Origin: Phanerochaete sordida
Taxonomy: Eukaryota > Basidiomycota > Agaricomycetes > Polyporales > Phanerochaetaceae
Length of the DNA stretch: 15,436 bases
NCBI GenBank assembly: GCA_019973155.2
Contig: BPQB01000196.1
Span: 1-15,436, forward strand
Direction: 5' to 3'
Within the stretch, counting starts at the first letter, position 1. Each line of letters starts with the position of its first letter. Of this stretch, positions 1 through 9,793 are shown in pieces. Made by a program: the position numbers and the translations under genes. The notes under the pieces are model-generated. The model did no database searches and was not told the origin of the DNA. It saw only the letters and a program-made list of their open reading frames with translations.

Positions 1-180
1 ACTCGTGGTAGTCGGCTCCGCCGTCATGGGCCGATTCCCCACGAAGGCAAAGGGTTCCCACGCATTAGGAAGGCAAAACGTTGTATTAATCATGTCTACG
101 CGCGTGAACAGCATCCCGCGGCAAGTGATATACCGTACGATTACGAGGGAACTCGGAGGTCGACATGGGCCGGACACATA

Positions 181-1517
181 CTAGAGGAAATGAGACATGA
201 CAGGCTGCCCGGAAACGAATTGCGGGGTGACTAAAACGTGTGTGCTGAGCGAGACGGTGAGCGGGCGGGAGGGAAGACGCACCATCGCTGTAGGTTCCCC
301 ACAAACGCACCACCGCCTCACGCTCAGTCGTCCACGAAGGATCAGGAGCATTGGCATGCAGCGACACCGAATAGTGAGTCACGTCGGATTTGGAGGTAGC
401 GCGAAAAATGGTGTGCCATGGAACGATGTTGAGATAGTGCTGAACGACGTCGTTGGACACGGGCGAGCCAAGGCCCGGCATCAGATGAAGCACGAGGCTA
501 TCAGCCCTGGGCGGAAAGTTCGCCATTATCGCGTCGGCACACTCGGTGAGCGACGCCGCACACGCCAGTGCGTCCTCTAGCCAAGGCAGTGACAATTCCA
601 GGCAGTGCACCGCGTGCATATCGCGGAGTGGCAGGGATCGCCATAGGCCGGACTGCGCGGCTGGCGAGATGTGAGCGAGGGTGTGGAATGAAATGAAGCT
701 GCGTACCTTCGGACCACAGTGGCTGTAGTTTCACAGACTGCAGAGAAGGGCGACCGTTGACGAGCAGCCGGGCCAGTTGATGGAAGTGTGCCGATGCTAC
801 GTTGAACGCTTCGAAATGTTGGAGATGCGCACAGTGCGGCACGTGTGCGAGCAGGTAGGAACCGCTGCAAGGCATCTCACGCGGTAGAACGATGGTGAGG
901 GACTGCAGGGAATGCCAGGATTGCACGGGCTTCGTAGTAGACGCACTTGAATGGCAGGTGTCGAGCGACAGATGAGTGATAGTGGAGAAGGGCAGGAGCC
1001 ATTGGAAGAAAGAGGAGATTGTGTTCGAGGGAAACATGCAGTGTGTGGCATAGATACCGAGTAAGGGAGGTTTGCAAGAGAGGAGAGGGCCGCCGTCGAT
1101 TGCAGCAGACCGCCATTGGATGTCTTCGAAGTATATTTTCCGAACCTGCCGGAAAAGGGCGACACACTGGTGCGCGATCGCGGCGTCAAGGACTGAGTGT
1201 CCGCATGGGTTGCCAGGGGACAACGGGCAGGTACCGTAGAATGTGAGCGAGGTGACCAGGCTGGCGTCGGCGGCGTGAGCCGTGAAGTGGGCCAGGAAGC
1301 CAGCGTGCACTGATGACCGGCACGATACTGGGCAGTGAACGCTGTCGCGAGAACGTGCAAAGTTGGAGCAGGCGGCGTGTAGCCCTCGGGAGCATTGGGC
1401 CACGCGGGCGAGGGAGGCTGGATCGAGTGCGACGTAAGTAATAATGCGGCGGAGGACGCCGCACATCAGGTTATCATCGTCGCTCGTGAACGCAGGAACA
1501 TCATGCAGTAGGTACAT
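181..1517 (-). CDS. F-box / leucine-rich-repeat-like protein, paralog A (3 exons)
   Basis: Exons run 1517-707, 660-283 and 230-181 on the minus strand and give 412 residues. The start is the first ATG of the open frame. Residues of about 15-50 are F-box-like: a hydrophobic helix followed by DPASLARVAQCSRGLH. Irregular leucine-rich stretches follow, such as SLVTSLTFYG and ITHLSLDTC. F-box proteins recruit substrates to SCF ubiquitin ligases through Skp1; that role is inferred from the family only. Intron 1 (661-706, 46 nt) has a GTACGC donor and CTCAC branch site, and joins the frame to GLWRSLPLRDM, which aligns with paralogs B and C. Intron 2 (231-282, 52 nt) is at the same place and phase as in B and C. 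If intron 2 is not removed, the frame runs on to a stop at 86, giving 461 residues. The Skp1-contact residues cannot be judged by eye. Confidence 0.7.
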
Positions 1518-1655
1518 TCCAGAGAGATAGGTGAGGTTGAGTATGGGCCAGGATTGAGAGAGGGAAGCACGCGAGAACGAGAGGATGGAAACAGCACAGG
1601 CGGATGACAGCAGAAATCATATAAGTGTAAGTACATGGGGAGTCCGTCAGCCTCG

Positions 1656-2781
1656 TCAAGGGTCAGCACACGGGCGGCACCCGGTCGCGAAAGAAACGTG
1701 GACTACATTTCAGAGTCGTCAGCGGGATGGGGCGCTGAGAGGGGTGGGCACGTACGAGGTAGATCGGCAGTCCAGAAAGTAATGATCTCTTGCCGCGCGG
1801 GGGTCCAATCGCTAGTCTCCGCAGACGCGTGTAGGCGAATGCGGAAGTGAGCGACATGCGCCGAAATCAGCCGGGCGCAGATCTCAGCCCACGGAATCAA
1901 GTGCAACCACTGTAGCACGGCGTCGTCCGTGAGTGCGCGGGTTGTGTTCCGAACGAGTAGCGCTATTTCGAGTAGGTAGACGTGAGGAGGTAGATTGTCT
2001 GAGAAGGCAGTCCAAGCCACGAGATCTGATACCAGGTGTAGATTGGACACGTCGAAGGTGAAACCGACGGCGAGGCGCGACACCGTGGAGAGTTGCTTGA
2101 TGGGCAGTGACAGCCATACTCGCGCAGCGTCGTCGTCTGTTGGTGGGTTAGGTCGCAAAGGGTCTGCGGGGAAAGCCACTCACGCAACGCCTCGTCTCCG
2201 GCGATGGCGAGTGATGATATCGTCGATGCGCAAGCCGCCAGAAGGCTGTGAACCGCGGCGGTATGGCGAAGCGCGAAGTTGGAGAGGATGACGTATGTCA
2301 AGCGAGTGACAGTAGGTAAAGCTTCGGGAGCGAGGCCGTGGTCGAGCAGGCAAACGACGTCGGTAGGAAGTGGGAGCGCGGAGAGGTCACGTGGCGCAAA
2401 GTCGACCGTGAGGGTGTGTAGGCAAGGGAGGCCGACGACGAAGTGCATGAAGGACGACATCGCATTGGCGTCGACGTGAATGTTGCGGACGGTGAGATGA
2501 GTCAAGCCGGGAGACGGGGCTGATTGGGAGAATAACGTCGCAGGCATGGACGCGGGGAGGGCCCAATGGATGCCGTGCAGTTCCAGCTGTCGCATGAGAG
2601 GCTTGGCGAGGAGCAGCTGAACGATATCTGGGGCAGTTGTAGCTGTTGACGTGATGGATAAGTGAGGTGAGCGGTGTTCGGACCGAAGAGGGTTTGACGT
2701 GTGAAGTAGGAGATGATGCGTCTTCACGAGCAGGCGATCTGAACGCCGGTTACGGCGAGGCGACGCACCGGGGGGAAGCAT
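1656..2781 (-). CDS. F-box/LRR-family paralog B, F-box not recognisable
   Basis: Exons run 2781-2184, 2136-1756 and 1702-1656, giving about 341 residues from the ATG at 2781. The body is clearly the same family as A and C. It has leucine-rich segments (LMRQLELHGIHW, GLTHLTVRNI), and its exon 2 matches A well: LIPWAEICAR against IVPWHTIFRA, and RLHASAETSDWTPAR against SLHANAPDPSWTTER. Intron 1 (2137-2183, 47 nt) has GTGAGT and branch CCTAACC; intron 2 (1703-1755, 53 nt) has GTACGT and branch GCTGACG. Both are phase 1 like those of A and C. The N-terminus is the problem: none of the three minus-strand frames between 2781 and about 3240 shows an F-box. The frame upstream of 2781 stays open past 3045 but begins at no ATG there. 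The gene may be 5' truncated, may have an unseen first exon, or may encode a repeat-only relative. Confidence 0.55.
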
Positions 2782-3563
2782 CACCGCGTACTGTGATCTG
2801 TAGGAAAAGAGAGTTAGGCAGGGCGCGAGCACGCTACTGGGCACGTACGGCAAGCAGTGGTAACGCGGCGCGTCGATGAAGGCGCCCGGCGGCCGCCACC
2901 CCGTGGGCCTTTCAGTGGTCGCGCGATAGCCATGGACAGGAGCGATGGTGGTGGTACCGAAGCGAACGTTGTTTGAGGTGCGGATGTGGACGGTTGTGCA
3001 AGGTGGCCGGTGCGGTACGGACGAGTTGAGATGGGCGGCTCGCAAGAGAGTATGCTATGGTGCGGAACGGCCAGCGGACGACCGGAAAAGATAGCGCGGA
3101 AAGTAGGCGCAACATACGGGAAAGGCATGGAGCAGGCGGCAGCGATCGCGGCTTGAAGAGTGAAACATGAGCGCAGGCGGGGTGCCTGGGTCATCCGCGC
3201 GGGAGGAACAAAGACGTCAGCCCATAACGGTGTCAACCGTTACGAGCCGCGCGGGAAGACCTCTCGATTCGGGACAGCCGAGCACAGCGCGGAGGAGTGG
3301 GTGGGGCGAGCGGGGACATGCAGACAATTGCCAACTGTGGCTAGTCACACAAGCTTGGCGCACAGGTTGGAGACGAGGGAATCACCGAGAGTAAGGAGTG
3401 TCATTCACGGACGATACAACATATGGTATACGACGAACGAGACGATGCTGTGCATGGGTGTTAATACGGAGTAGCACGGTTGAGGATGCAGCTCACGGTT
3501 GAAGGGCATAGCGTCTGCAACTCGCAACCAATCATGTGTGGTGTTCTATAAACCTAGTGACGG
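2782..3563. other. Gene-poor stretch upstream of paralog B
   Basis: No gene could be supported here. Minus-strand frames are open for 60-140 codons, but they are rich in Pro, Arg, Ser and Ala as expected for non-coding GC-rich DNA, and none resembles an F-box or another domain. This is where an intact 5' part of paralog B would be expected. A perfect short inverted repeat lies at 3225-3242. Confidence 0.5.
3225..3242. repeat. 7-bp perfect inverted repeat with 4-bp spacer
   Basis: TAACGGT, spacer GTCA, then ACCGTTA. Each arm contains an AACGG core like the YAACKG site of Myb-type regulators. It lies in the gene-poor stretch between paralog B and the small gene at 3564-3998. It could be a dimer binding site or chance; no function is shown. 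Confidence 0.35.
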
Positions 3564-3998
3564 TTAGCACGTAGTTGGTGTCAGAGACCGAGGAACGCAC
3601 TGCAGCAATAGGTCCCGAGCCAGCACGTAATCGCCAGATCTGAAGTTCACTAGCTGTCCTGCACCCCCGCGCGTGCGACGTCTGAAGACCGCGAACTCCC
3701 CGTTCCAGAAGAACGGGGCGTGGCCGGGGATAGTGTAACGAATCGGGTGCCCGGGGGGAAATTCGGACCAGTACAACACGAACTTGTCGTTGTACGGATA
3801 CTCGAAGGTGTTGATGACCTCGGAGTCGGTGGAGTGGACCCTGACAGCGGCGAACGCGCGGGGCATGATGTGAAAGAAGTCGGGAATATCGATGTCTTCA
3901 TTGAGGTGGTGGCGAGTCACCGGAGCGGCAGTCAGCGTGCCCTGAGGCTTGTCGTAGGTAGCGATGTAGGCGTTGACGGTGCGCGGCGTGACGATCAT
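3564..3998 (-). CDS. Uncharacterised 144-residue protein
   Basis: A single open frame from an ATG at 3998 to a stop at 3564. I do not recognise the family. The composition looks coding: aromatic-rich and well mixed, with segments such as IDIPDFFHIMPRAFAAVRV, EYPYNDKFVLYWSEFPPGHP and FRSGDYVLARDLLLQ. There is no signal peptide, membrane helix or obvious metal site. The GDYV near the C-terminus recalls the GD(I/F)V of the genes at 11073-12484 and 13099-14269, but on its own this is too short to mean homology. The gene lies in the same orientation 84 bp downstream of paralog C, and a CTTAAAG element about 60 bp upstream (near 4059-4065) could be a weak TATA. Small fungal introns at either end cannot be excluded, so the true ends are uncertain. 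Confidence 0.5.
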   Translation of the reverse strand: MIVTPRTVNAYIATYDKPQGTLTAAPVTRHHLNEDIDIPDFFHIMPRAFAAVRVHSTDSEVINTFEYPYNDKFVLYWSEFPPGHPIRYTIPGHAPFFWNGEFAVFRRRTRGGAGQLVNFRSGDYVLARDLLLQCVPRSLTPTTC

Positions 3999-4082
3999 GA
4001 CGAGAAACGGCGTTGGATAAGGAGGCGAATGCGGTGTGCGCGTGAAAGCAGGCGATGCGCTTTAAGTCATGGGGAAAGGCGA

Positions 4083-5553
4083 TCAGGTTAGAGCTTCTAG
4101 GGGGTGGGTCTGCGGCAACGCCAAATCTAGAAAATGCGAAGGCAAGGGCAGTGGGCGCAACGAGATCCTGATGCGATCTAGGCCGTGTCAGAGAGGGCGA
4201 GCACGGGGGGGCGCAGAGGGACGATACCTGGTAAATTCGCGAGGCGTGCCTCGACGGCGGCTTGCATGGATGGAGTCCAGGAGCGGAGGTCATCGTCGAC
4301 CGCCCAACCAAGCCCTAGCTGGAAAGAGACGAGATTGTCGTACGTGGCCAAGGCGTTGACGAAAGCTTCGTGGCATACGCGAGTGAGGACGATGCTGATC
4401 TGAGTTGCGTCGATGTCGTCGCCGTCGTGCATAGCGGCGATAGCGTTGACGTGGAGCACGGCGATATCTACAGGCAGATGGGTGATGAGATGTTGCATCA
4501 CCTGAGAGCGGCAGTGTGAGGCGATGGAGTTGTCGGCGGGAAAGAAGGGGATCCCGATCGCGACGGTGTGCAGTCTAGCGAAGTCGGTGAGGGAGAATTG
4601 CCTCCAGGCCTGTACGAGCCGCATTGCGGGCGCTGCGGCGCTGGAGCGTTAGCGGGGACAGACACAGTAGTAAGAGACGTACAAGAACCAGGGTTGGCAG
4701 GTAAGAAGTGCAGGTGCTCCAGGTGATATGAGCAGTAGTTGAGCATACGCTGGAACGCAGCGACGTCGCACCCGCGAACGTGGTCGACTCGTAGCGAGCG
4801 CAAGCCAGTGAACGCTGGTGCGAACGCCAACGCAGTGTTCCAGGAGGTTGGGGTAGCGAATGAGCTATCGCCAGGTCGCAGACTCAGCGTGACGCGAGAC
4901 GGGGCGGTCGCTGACGGCGCAGCGACCGGCGGCACTGAGAGCGCAGGCGGATAGAGGCAGAATGTGCCGAGGTGCAGATGTCGCTCGACGTGAAGACTAG
5001 AAAGTGTCGAGATGAACGAGCATTGTGAGGTGTCGTCGATGGTAAGCGATGATGTGTGAAGTTCGAGCAGGCGGAGGCGCGGCCGCTTGCTAAGGATCGT
5101 GCGACGACTGGGACCACGCCCGGTCGGTTGAGCAGCGCGATCATGCCAGTGTAGACCGACGAGGTCAATGCGGTCGAGCTTGGGGAGTGCGCACACACTG
5201 AGCCAAAACAGGTACTCGTCGATGATTGGCTGCGTCGGCTTTCGAAGGGCGACGGTGAGAGAAGACGTCGAGACGGTGGTGGGTAGGAAAGTGATATGTC
5301 TGACGGAGGATGCGAGGTCCGGGTTGAGGAGAAGGCCGTCGTAGAAGGAGAGATAGTCGTCGCGGACGGTAACCGCGCAGTAGACGTGAGAGAAGAAGCC
5401 CTGCACTTTAAGCGCACACTCGCGGAGTCTCCTGCTGAGGTTGGAGACCTTAGTGAGCTCGTTCCGGGATGGAATGAGAAAACTCAGGATGATTGTAAGC
5501 AGTTCGTTGGGAACGTAGTCGAGTACGCTGCCTTCAGAGGCGTCGAGTGGCAT
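4083..5553 (-). CDS. F-box / leucine-rich-repeat-like protein, paralog C (3 exons)
   Basis: Exons run 5553-4683, 4632-4228 and 4177-4083, giving 456 residues from the first in-frame ATG. This is the clearest F-box of the three: residues of about 10-50 include VPNELLTIILSFL, followed by NELTKVSNLSRRLRECA. Leucine-rich segments follow (LPKLDRIDLVGLHW, PRLRLLELHTSSL, FTGLRSLRVDHV, YHLEHLHFLP). The expected role is substrate choice for an SCF ubiquitin ligase, with an unknown target. Intron 1 (4633-4682, 50 nt) has a GTACGT donor and GCTAACG branch and joins to AWRQFSLTDFARLHTVAIG. Intron 2 (4178-4227, 50 nt) has a weaker GTATCG donor but a clear CTCTGAC branch; reading through it instead stops at 4178. 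The start lies only 68 bp below the stop of the upstream gene, so its promoter must overlap that gene's 3' end. Confidence 0.75.
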
Positions 5554-5621
5554 CGCGGGCAACGGAGAGGATGGCGGAAGGAAACCCGCAGCGGCACAGG
5601 TCACATAAAAGCAGCCGGATG

Positions 5622-6447
5622 CTAATTCTCCATCCAAATCGAGTCTACAATGCGGCTGACACGGCTAAGGTAAAAGAAAGCGCGACCGTTTTGAGGGAGG
5701 GCGAGGAACGCGCATACATATAGGATGTCATGCAGGTTAAGGTCGCGGCTATCCACCTTTCGCATACATGTATGAGGAGACTCTCCGGCATATGCTGCAT
5801 CGAAAACCGGATATTCTACGCGCTGAGAATCCGTGAGCGTAGACTCCGTCGTGGAAAAAGCGGACCAACCTCCCCATTTGCCCGTACGTACTGTTCCCCA
5901 TGAAAGGTTACGATGTTTGAAGGAACGTAGAATGCTGCCAACAGTCAGCATCGCGCGCAGGTTGACGCGATATGAGCTGAACGCACATGGGTCGTTGACC
6001 GTTGACCAATGTTGCGTAGCGCATTGCGCCAGAACGCAGTCCAATTTACGCAGAGGCACTAGGGACAATTTAGCGTCAGGGCGGATGATTCCTTGCCTGT
6101 CCTTGAAGGAGATGGATACGAGCATCCCGACGAAGGAAAACATCGCCGGACGGTCGCCGTAGCGCAGAAAGCGGGCTCCCGGCTGAAGGGCCATATGCTC
6201 GATGTGGGCGATGGGTCGTAGGCCACGGGCCTCGTCCCGCAGGCGCCGTGCGTTGTCGATGAGAGCGACGACGTCGCTGAGGACCGTCCACGTGGAGGGG
6301 AAGCGGTATCTCCACCACTCCGGGGGCTAACACCGTATTGAGTCAGAGCGGGCGGGCAGGCGGACCGTGGGGGCGTACGATGGTCTTGTCATTCAAAGCG
6401 CGGTGGAGGAACTCAGCAAGATCCATTGGACGGGGAGCAAGATACAT
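5622..6447 (-). CDS. Uncharacterised 234-residue protein (3 exons)
   Basis: Exons run 6447-6379, 6326-5892 and 5822-5622. Intron 1 (6327-6378, 52 nt) has a GTACGC donor, CTCTGACTC branch and TTAG acceptor. It joins MDLAEFLHRALNDKTI to PPEWWRYRFPSTWTVLSDVV. Intron 2 (5823-5891, 69 nt) has GTACGT, CTCAC and TTCTCAG, but it is a multiple of three with no stop, so a retained form 23 residues longer is possible. I recognise no domain. The protein appears soluble, with a helical N-terminal half and a C-terminus containing DLNLHDILYVCAFLAL and RAFFYLSRVSRIVDSIW. An alternative start is Met8 at 6426. No catalytic motif is visible. It sits 68 bp upstream of paralog C and 62 bp downstream of the nucleotidyltransferase-like gene, all in the same direction. 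Confidence 0.55.
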
Positions 6448-6509
6448 CGACGCTACTTAAAGGCCCGAAGCCACATACGATCGACGAGCGGAAGCCTACA
6501 AAGGGATAA

Positions 6510-7567
6510 CTAATCGAGCCACGGAAGGGAAGCGGGAATGAATTGGACACAAGCAGGGAAATCATCGACCGTCAAGCCCTCCTCCGTCGCTGTGTCGTCG
6601 CCGCGGGCCTCCTGCATGCAAGTCGGGAGGGGGCGCGGGAAGGCGCAGAGATGCGTAATCGGCCGGCCTTGCTTCTCGAAGGTGAATGCGAGGCAGTACC
6701 TGTCGCCGAAGGCGCGTACGTGGCGCGTGCAGAGCCCCCAAGGGAGGCAGGCGTGCTCGGTGGAGCCAGCCGCGAAGAGCAGCTCAGGCTCGGCAACCGT
6801 GAAGCCTCGGCGGCGGTATTTCGCGACGCAGCGATCGTCGGCGTCGTGCCCGCGGATGTTGAAGCGCTTGAAGAACGGCATCGGGTACGCGAGGCAGAAG
6901 CCGTCGGCGGTGAGATAGTTCATCACGACGGTCGAGTGGAAGACGGTGAGTGGAGACAAGGCGGAGGCCGTCTTGCTACACATCACGTCCATCGACCCGT
7001 TGGGCGTGACGAACTTGCGACGCTCCTTCAGCTCCGTCGAATTCGCCGTGGCACTGGTGCCGTCGAAGGGACGAGAGGGCCGTGCGCCAACCACTCGGCT
7101 GACCTCGACGCCGCCGAGCTGCTCCCGAACGAACGAGCAGAACGTGTCGTAGCCGGCTTCCGTGGTGTAGAAGTCCCAGTCGCTGCAGTCAAAGGAAGAC
7201 TCGCGGTCGAGGAACCGGACGGCACGGCTGCCTGACAAGACAGCGCCGGTGTCGCGCATGACGCGGCGAATCTCGGCGGGGTCGCCAATCGCGCTCAGCG
7301 TCGACGTCCACCATCGAGACAGAGCCTCCTCGGCGACGGTGCAGCCGTAGCCAGAGTACAGCGCGAGGCCGAGAACCTTCAGCAGGGACCAGCTGTCGAT
7401 ACGCGCGCGCTGCAGCCCGGGAGGCAATCTGTACAGGAGCAGTCAGTACACACCGAGATGTAAGTGATGGGAGTAGCGTACGCCAAGAAGGCCTTTACGT
7501 TCTCAGAGACGTGTAGGGCAGTGAGTGCCTGAGATTGGACGGCGAACGGACAGATTTCGAAAGGCAT
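6510..7567 (-). CDS. Nucleotidyltransferase-fold-like protein, DxD motif intact (2 exons)
   Basis: Exons run 7567-7482 and 7428-6510, giving 334 residues. The intron (7429-7481, 53 nt) has a GTACGC donor, TACTGAC branch and TACAG acceptor, phase 2. Residues 91-117 carry a pattern typical of the Pol-beta-type nucleotidyltransferase superfamily: AVLSGS (Gly95-Ser96), then SDWDFY (Asp112, Asp114). A third acid, Asp175 in NGSMDVM, could complete the metal site. Further conserved blocks are FHSTVVMNYLTADGFCLAYP and the Cys-containing CLPWGLCTRHVRAFGDRYCL. Proteins of this layout resemble a family I associate with Agaricomycetes that has no known substrate; the enzymatic role is inferred from motif spacing only. 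The downstream neighbour by orientation is the unknown gene at 5622-6447. The upstream neighbour at 8048-9073 is its paralog. Confidence 0.72.
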
Positions 7568-8047
7568 GATGGACAGTGGGGTGCTGCGATGTCATGTACC
7601 GTCCCATCCCCGCCGTTAAGAGGTAGAGTTGAACAGGGGCGGCGGCCGATGCAGTTCGTTTCAAGGCACCAGGGAATATGATCTATGGATCGCGTGAGCG
7701 GAGGGAACTCCATACAGGGAGATACCGCGCACGATCGGGCGGGTACGCTCAAACCGAGGGCGGGCAGTGAAGTGGCGTGTAGGAACGAGTGGCCATTGTC
7801 AAGGAGATCGGCCTTGAGGACAAAGCCCAGACTTGCGGCGTGTACTGCGTCGTGGAACGGACCATAGCCGGCAGGACTGCACTGGACGGACGGGTAGGCA
7901 CCGGCTGACCAGGGAGGGGAGGAGAAGGTATCAGAGTGGATGGATGGGCGACGCCAGTCGGTGCACGAGGTGTGGACGAAAACGTGATAAGGTGTAGCAA
8001 GTAGATACAGAGGATAACGATAAGCGACACGGGCAGAATATAGAGAG
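7568..8047. other. Intergenic stretch between the two nucleotidyltransferase-like paralogs
   Basis: No gene supported. It holds the promoter of the 6510-7567 gene and the 3' end of the 8048-9073 gene. No good TATA box is visible near the former's ATG. A minus-strand frame at 7749-8030 has a hydrophobic first 16 codons but lacks an ATG there and becomes low-complexity Pro/Ser/Thr. Confidence 0.5.
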
Positions 8048-9073
8048 CTATGTGGACGAATAGACCATCAAAGAGTTATGCGCAATGAACTTAGCGCGAG
8101 TCATACAGTGCTGGTGCCCGCAACCATTCCCGCCCCAGGTCCACGCGACCGTCTGCCCGACTACCTTCATTGACGGAGTGACGTCGACAAGCGGGCGCGC
8201 CACAGCGCCGAAGCGCACCATCAGGGAAAAGCCGTCGCCCAAGAACCGCGGGCATCGTACACAGACACCATACGGCATGCAGCGTCCGTGATAATCGGGG
8301 TAAGCCGCATTGGCGGACTGTGCCATCGTGTACCCCAATCTTTCTATTTCCGCCGACGCTGCCGGGTAGTTACGTGGGGTGAGGTGGTACGCAGGGAGGG
8401 CGAGGTTGCGAAGTGCGAGGAAGGGGTAGCCGACGCAAATCTCATCGGCAGTGATGTAGTTGACGAGGGCGGTGGAGGAATAGCTCGGGATGGGCAGCAG
8501 CACGTTTGTAGATGCACTCTGGATGATGTCGAAATACCCGTTCTTCGTCCGGAACAGGCGACGGCCGGCCACAGATGGGTTCGAGGAAAAGACGTCTGTG
8601 GCGGACGGAAGATTATCGACTCGGGCTCCCTCATGGGTCTTCAGCCAGTCGCAGAAATCGTCGAATCCTTGGGAAGCGACGATAAACTGCCATGGGAGGT
8701 GCGGCGTATCGACCGCGTCGATATATGCCAGTACACGAGGCCCCGACAGGACCGCTCGCGTTCTTCTCATGACGTCCAGCATGGCAGCGACGTCGTTGGT
8801 CAAGGCGGCAAGAGACGCCAGCCAGCGTTGTCGCAGGACGTCGAGCACGAGGGGCTCACTGGCGAGGGACACTGTCGAAAGACCAACGAGCGTGAAGAGG
8901 CTATGATGGCGCAGCACCTCCCTCTGACGAGCGATAGGCAAGCTATAGATCTGGTTAGCTCGCACGCGGAAGAGCAGGGAGACTACGTACGACCAGTAAG
9001 ACTTATGGTCTAGCTCACGGTGGCAGGCGAGGGCGGCTTGTGCGCGGAAGTCTGGATGGCAGGCGACGAGCAT
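8048..9073 (-). CDS. Nucleotidyltransferase-like paralog with degenerate active site (2 exons)
   Basis: Exons run 9073-8991 and 8942-8048, giving 325 residues. The intron (8943-8990, 48 nt) has GTACGT and branch AGCTAACC, phase 2, at the same point as in the paralog at 6510-7567. It is a stop-free multiple of three, so an unspliced form with 16 more residues is possible. The two proteins align almost without gaps over the first ~100 residues: VMRRTRAVLSGPR (85-97) matches VMRDTGAVLSGSR. The later blocks also match: STALVNYITADEICVGYP, and CMPYGVCVRCPRFLGDGFSL. The catalytic pieces are changed: Ser96 is Pro, and SDWDFY has become LPWQFI, losing both acids. The third acid is kept in NGYFDII. 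It is therefore probably a non-catalytic relative, perhaps a binding or regulatory partner (inference). The frame is intact, so it is not an obvious pseudogene. A TATA-like TTATAAT lies about 43 bp upstream of the ATG. Confidence 0.7.
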   Translation of the reverse strand: MLVACHPDFRAQAALACHRELDHKSYWSYVVSLLFRVRANQIYSLPIARQREVLRHHSLFTLVGLSTVSLASEPLVLDVLRQRWLASLAALTNDVAAMLDVMRRTRAVLSGPRVLAYIDAVDTPHLPWQFIVASQGFDDFCDWLKTHEGARVDNLPSATDVFSSNPSVAGRRLFRTKNGYFDIIQSASTNVLLPIPSYSSTALVNYITADEICVGYPFLALRNLALPAYHLTPRNYPAASAEIERLGYTMAQSANAAYPDYHGRCMPYGVCVRCPRFLGDGFSLMVRFGAVARPLVDVTPSMKVVGQTVAWTWGGNGCGHQHCMTRAKFIAHNSLMVYSST

Positions 9074-9793
9074 GGTCGATATGGCGAGACGAAGAGAGGA
9101 AGAGAGCGTCGAGGATTATAATGGGGAGAGGAAGAGTATCCGAGAAGGCTGGTGAGGCGGGGGTGGAGAGGCTGGGTACAAACGCATGGCGGGTGCAGGG
9201 CAGAGCGGGAAGCCAGAAATGGAGGGCGGAAGCGAAAGTGGGTGCGGGCAAGCAGTATTTATGGAAGCCGAGCGCCTGATTTCACGGAAAAGTCCTGAGA
9301 TTGCTTCTCCAGCCTGTTCATTTCGTCGCAGCCCCAAGGTGTCGTCGGCATGCAAGAACGTCGGACGCTACACGTTACTCCAGCGGCGTATAGCGCATGC
9401 TATCAGTCTCAAGGCACAACTGTACGTGCGCCCAGTAGCGATTGGCGGTGATGCAGCTAATTCTGGGGCGTGGCTTCGTCAGCGGCCCATGCAGCATAGC
9501 GGGCCGAAGGAGAGCGAACAGGGTAGCGCGACTGCCGAAAACAAGGAGGAGTCGGGGGGGAAGACCTAGCAATGCCGAGGTGAGTTTGAGAGGCGATGAA
9601 GATCGGCAGGCATAACGGGGACCGTTTAATACCAGGACAGGCAAGCTCATCCAAATCATCTTCCTCGCAGGCGGCTGCACGGGACACAGTACAGAGTGGA
9701 TGGTCTCGCACGCGTGATGAAATTGGAGTGTACGGATACCGCGAGGAGTACGATACATGTCCCAGTCGGTGCTCGTAGTGTAATATCAGGGTT
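9074..9793. other. 720-bp stretch without a supportable gene
   Basis: This lies between the start of the degenerate nucleotidyltransferase-like gene and the stop of the ribonucleotide reductase gene, and should contain the latter's 3' UTR and the former's promoter. Minus-strand (9375-9758) and plus-strand (9186-9569) frames of 127 codons exist but look like chance frames in GC-rich DNA. I see no repeat or RNA gene. Confidence 0.5.

Noticed and set aside
1963..3045. A single 360-codon minus-strand frame as one uninterrupted gene
   Set aside because: Its beginning at 3045 is a TTG codon, and its last ~70 codons read through an intron and into the wrong frame. Splicing at 2183/2137 restores homology with the two paralogs.
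6543..7235. A 230-codon plus-strand frame
   Set aside because: It lies exactly opposite the nucleotidyltransferase-like gene, which has motif and paralog support. It is rich in Glu, Arg, Val and Ala, as antisense frames of GC-rich genes are.
7749..8030. A small membrane protein with a hydrophobic N-terminus
   Set aside because: The frame begins with GTG and not ATG, has one short hydrophobic run, then only Pro/Ser/Thr-rich text; no splice pattern supports it.
8288..9013. A 241-codon plus-strand frame
   Set aside because: It is antisense to the degenerate nucleotidyltransferase-like gene and crosses its intron; there is no motif or promoter support.
9375..9758. A 127-codon minus-strand frame downstream of the R2 gene
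   Set aside because: It overlaps the expected 3' UTR of the R2 gene, shows no recognisable motif, and is of a length expected by chance in this GC-rich DNA.
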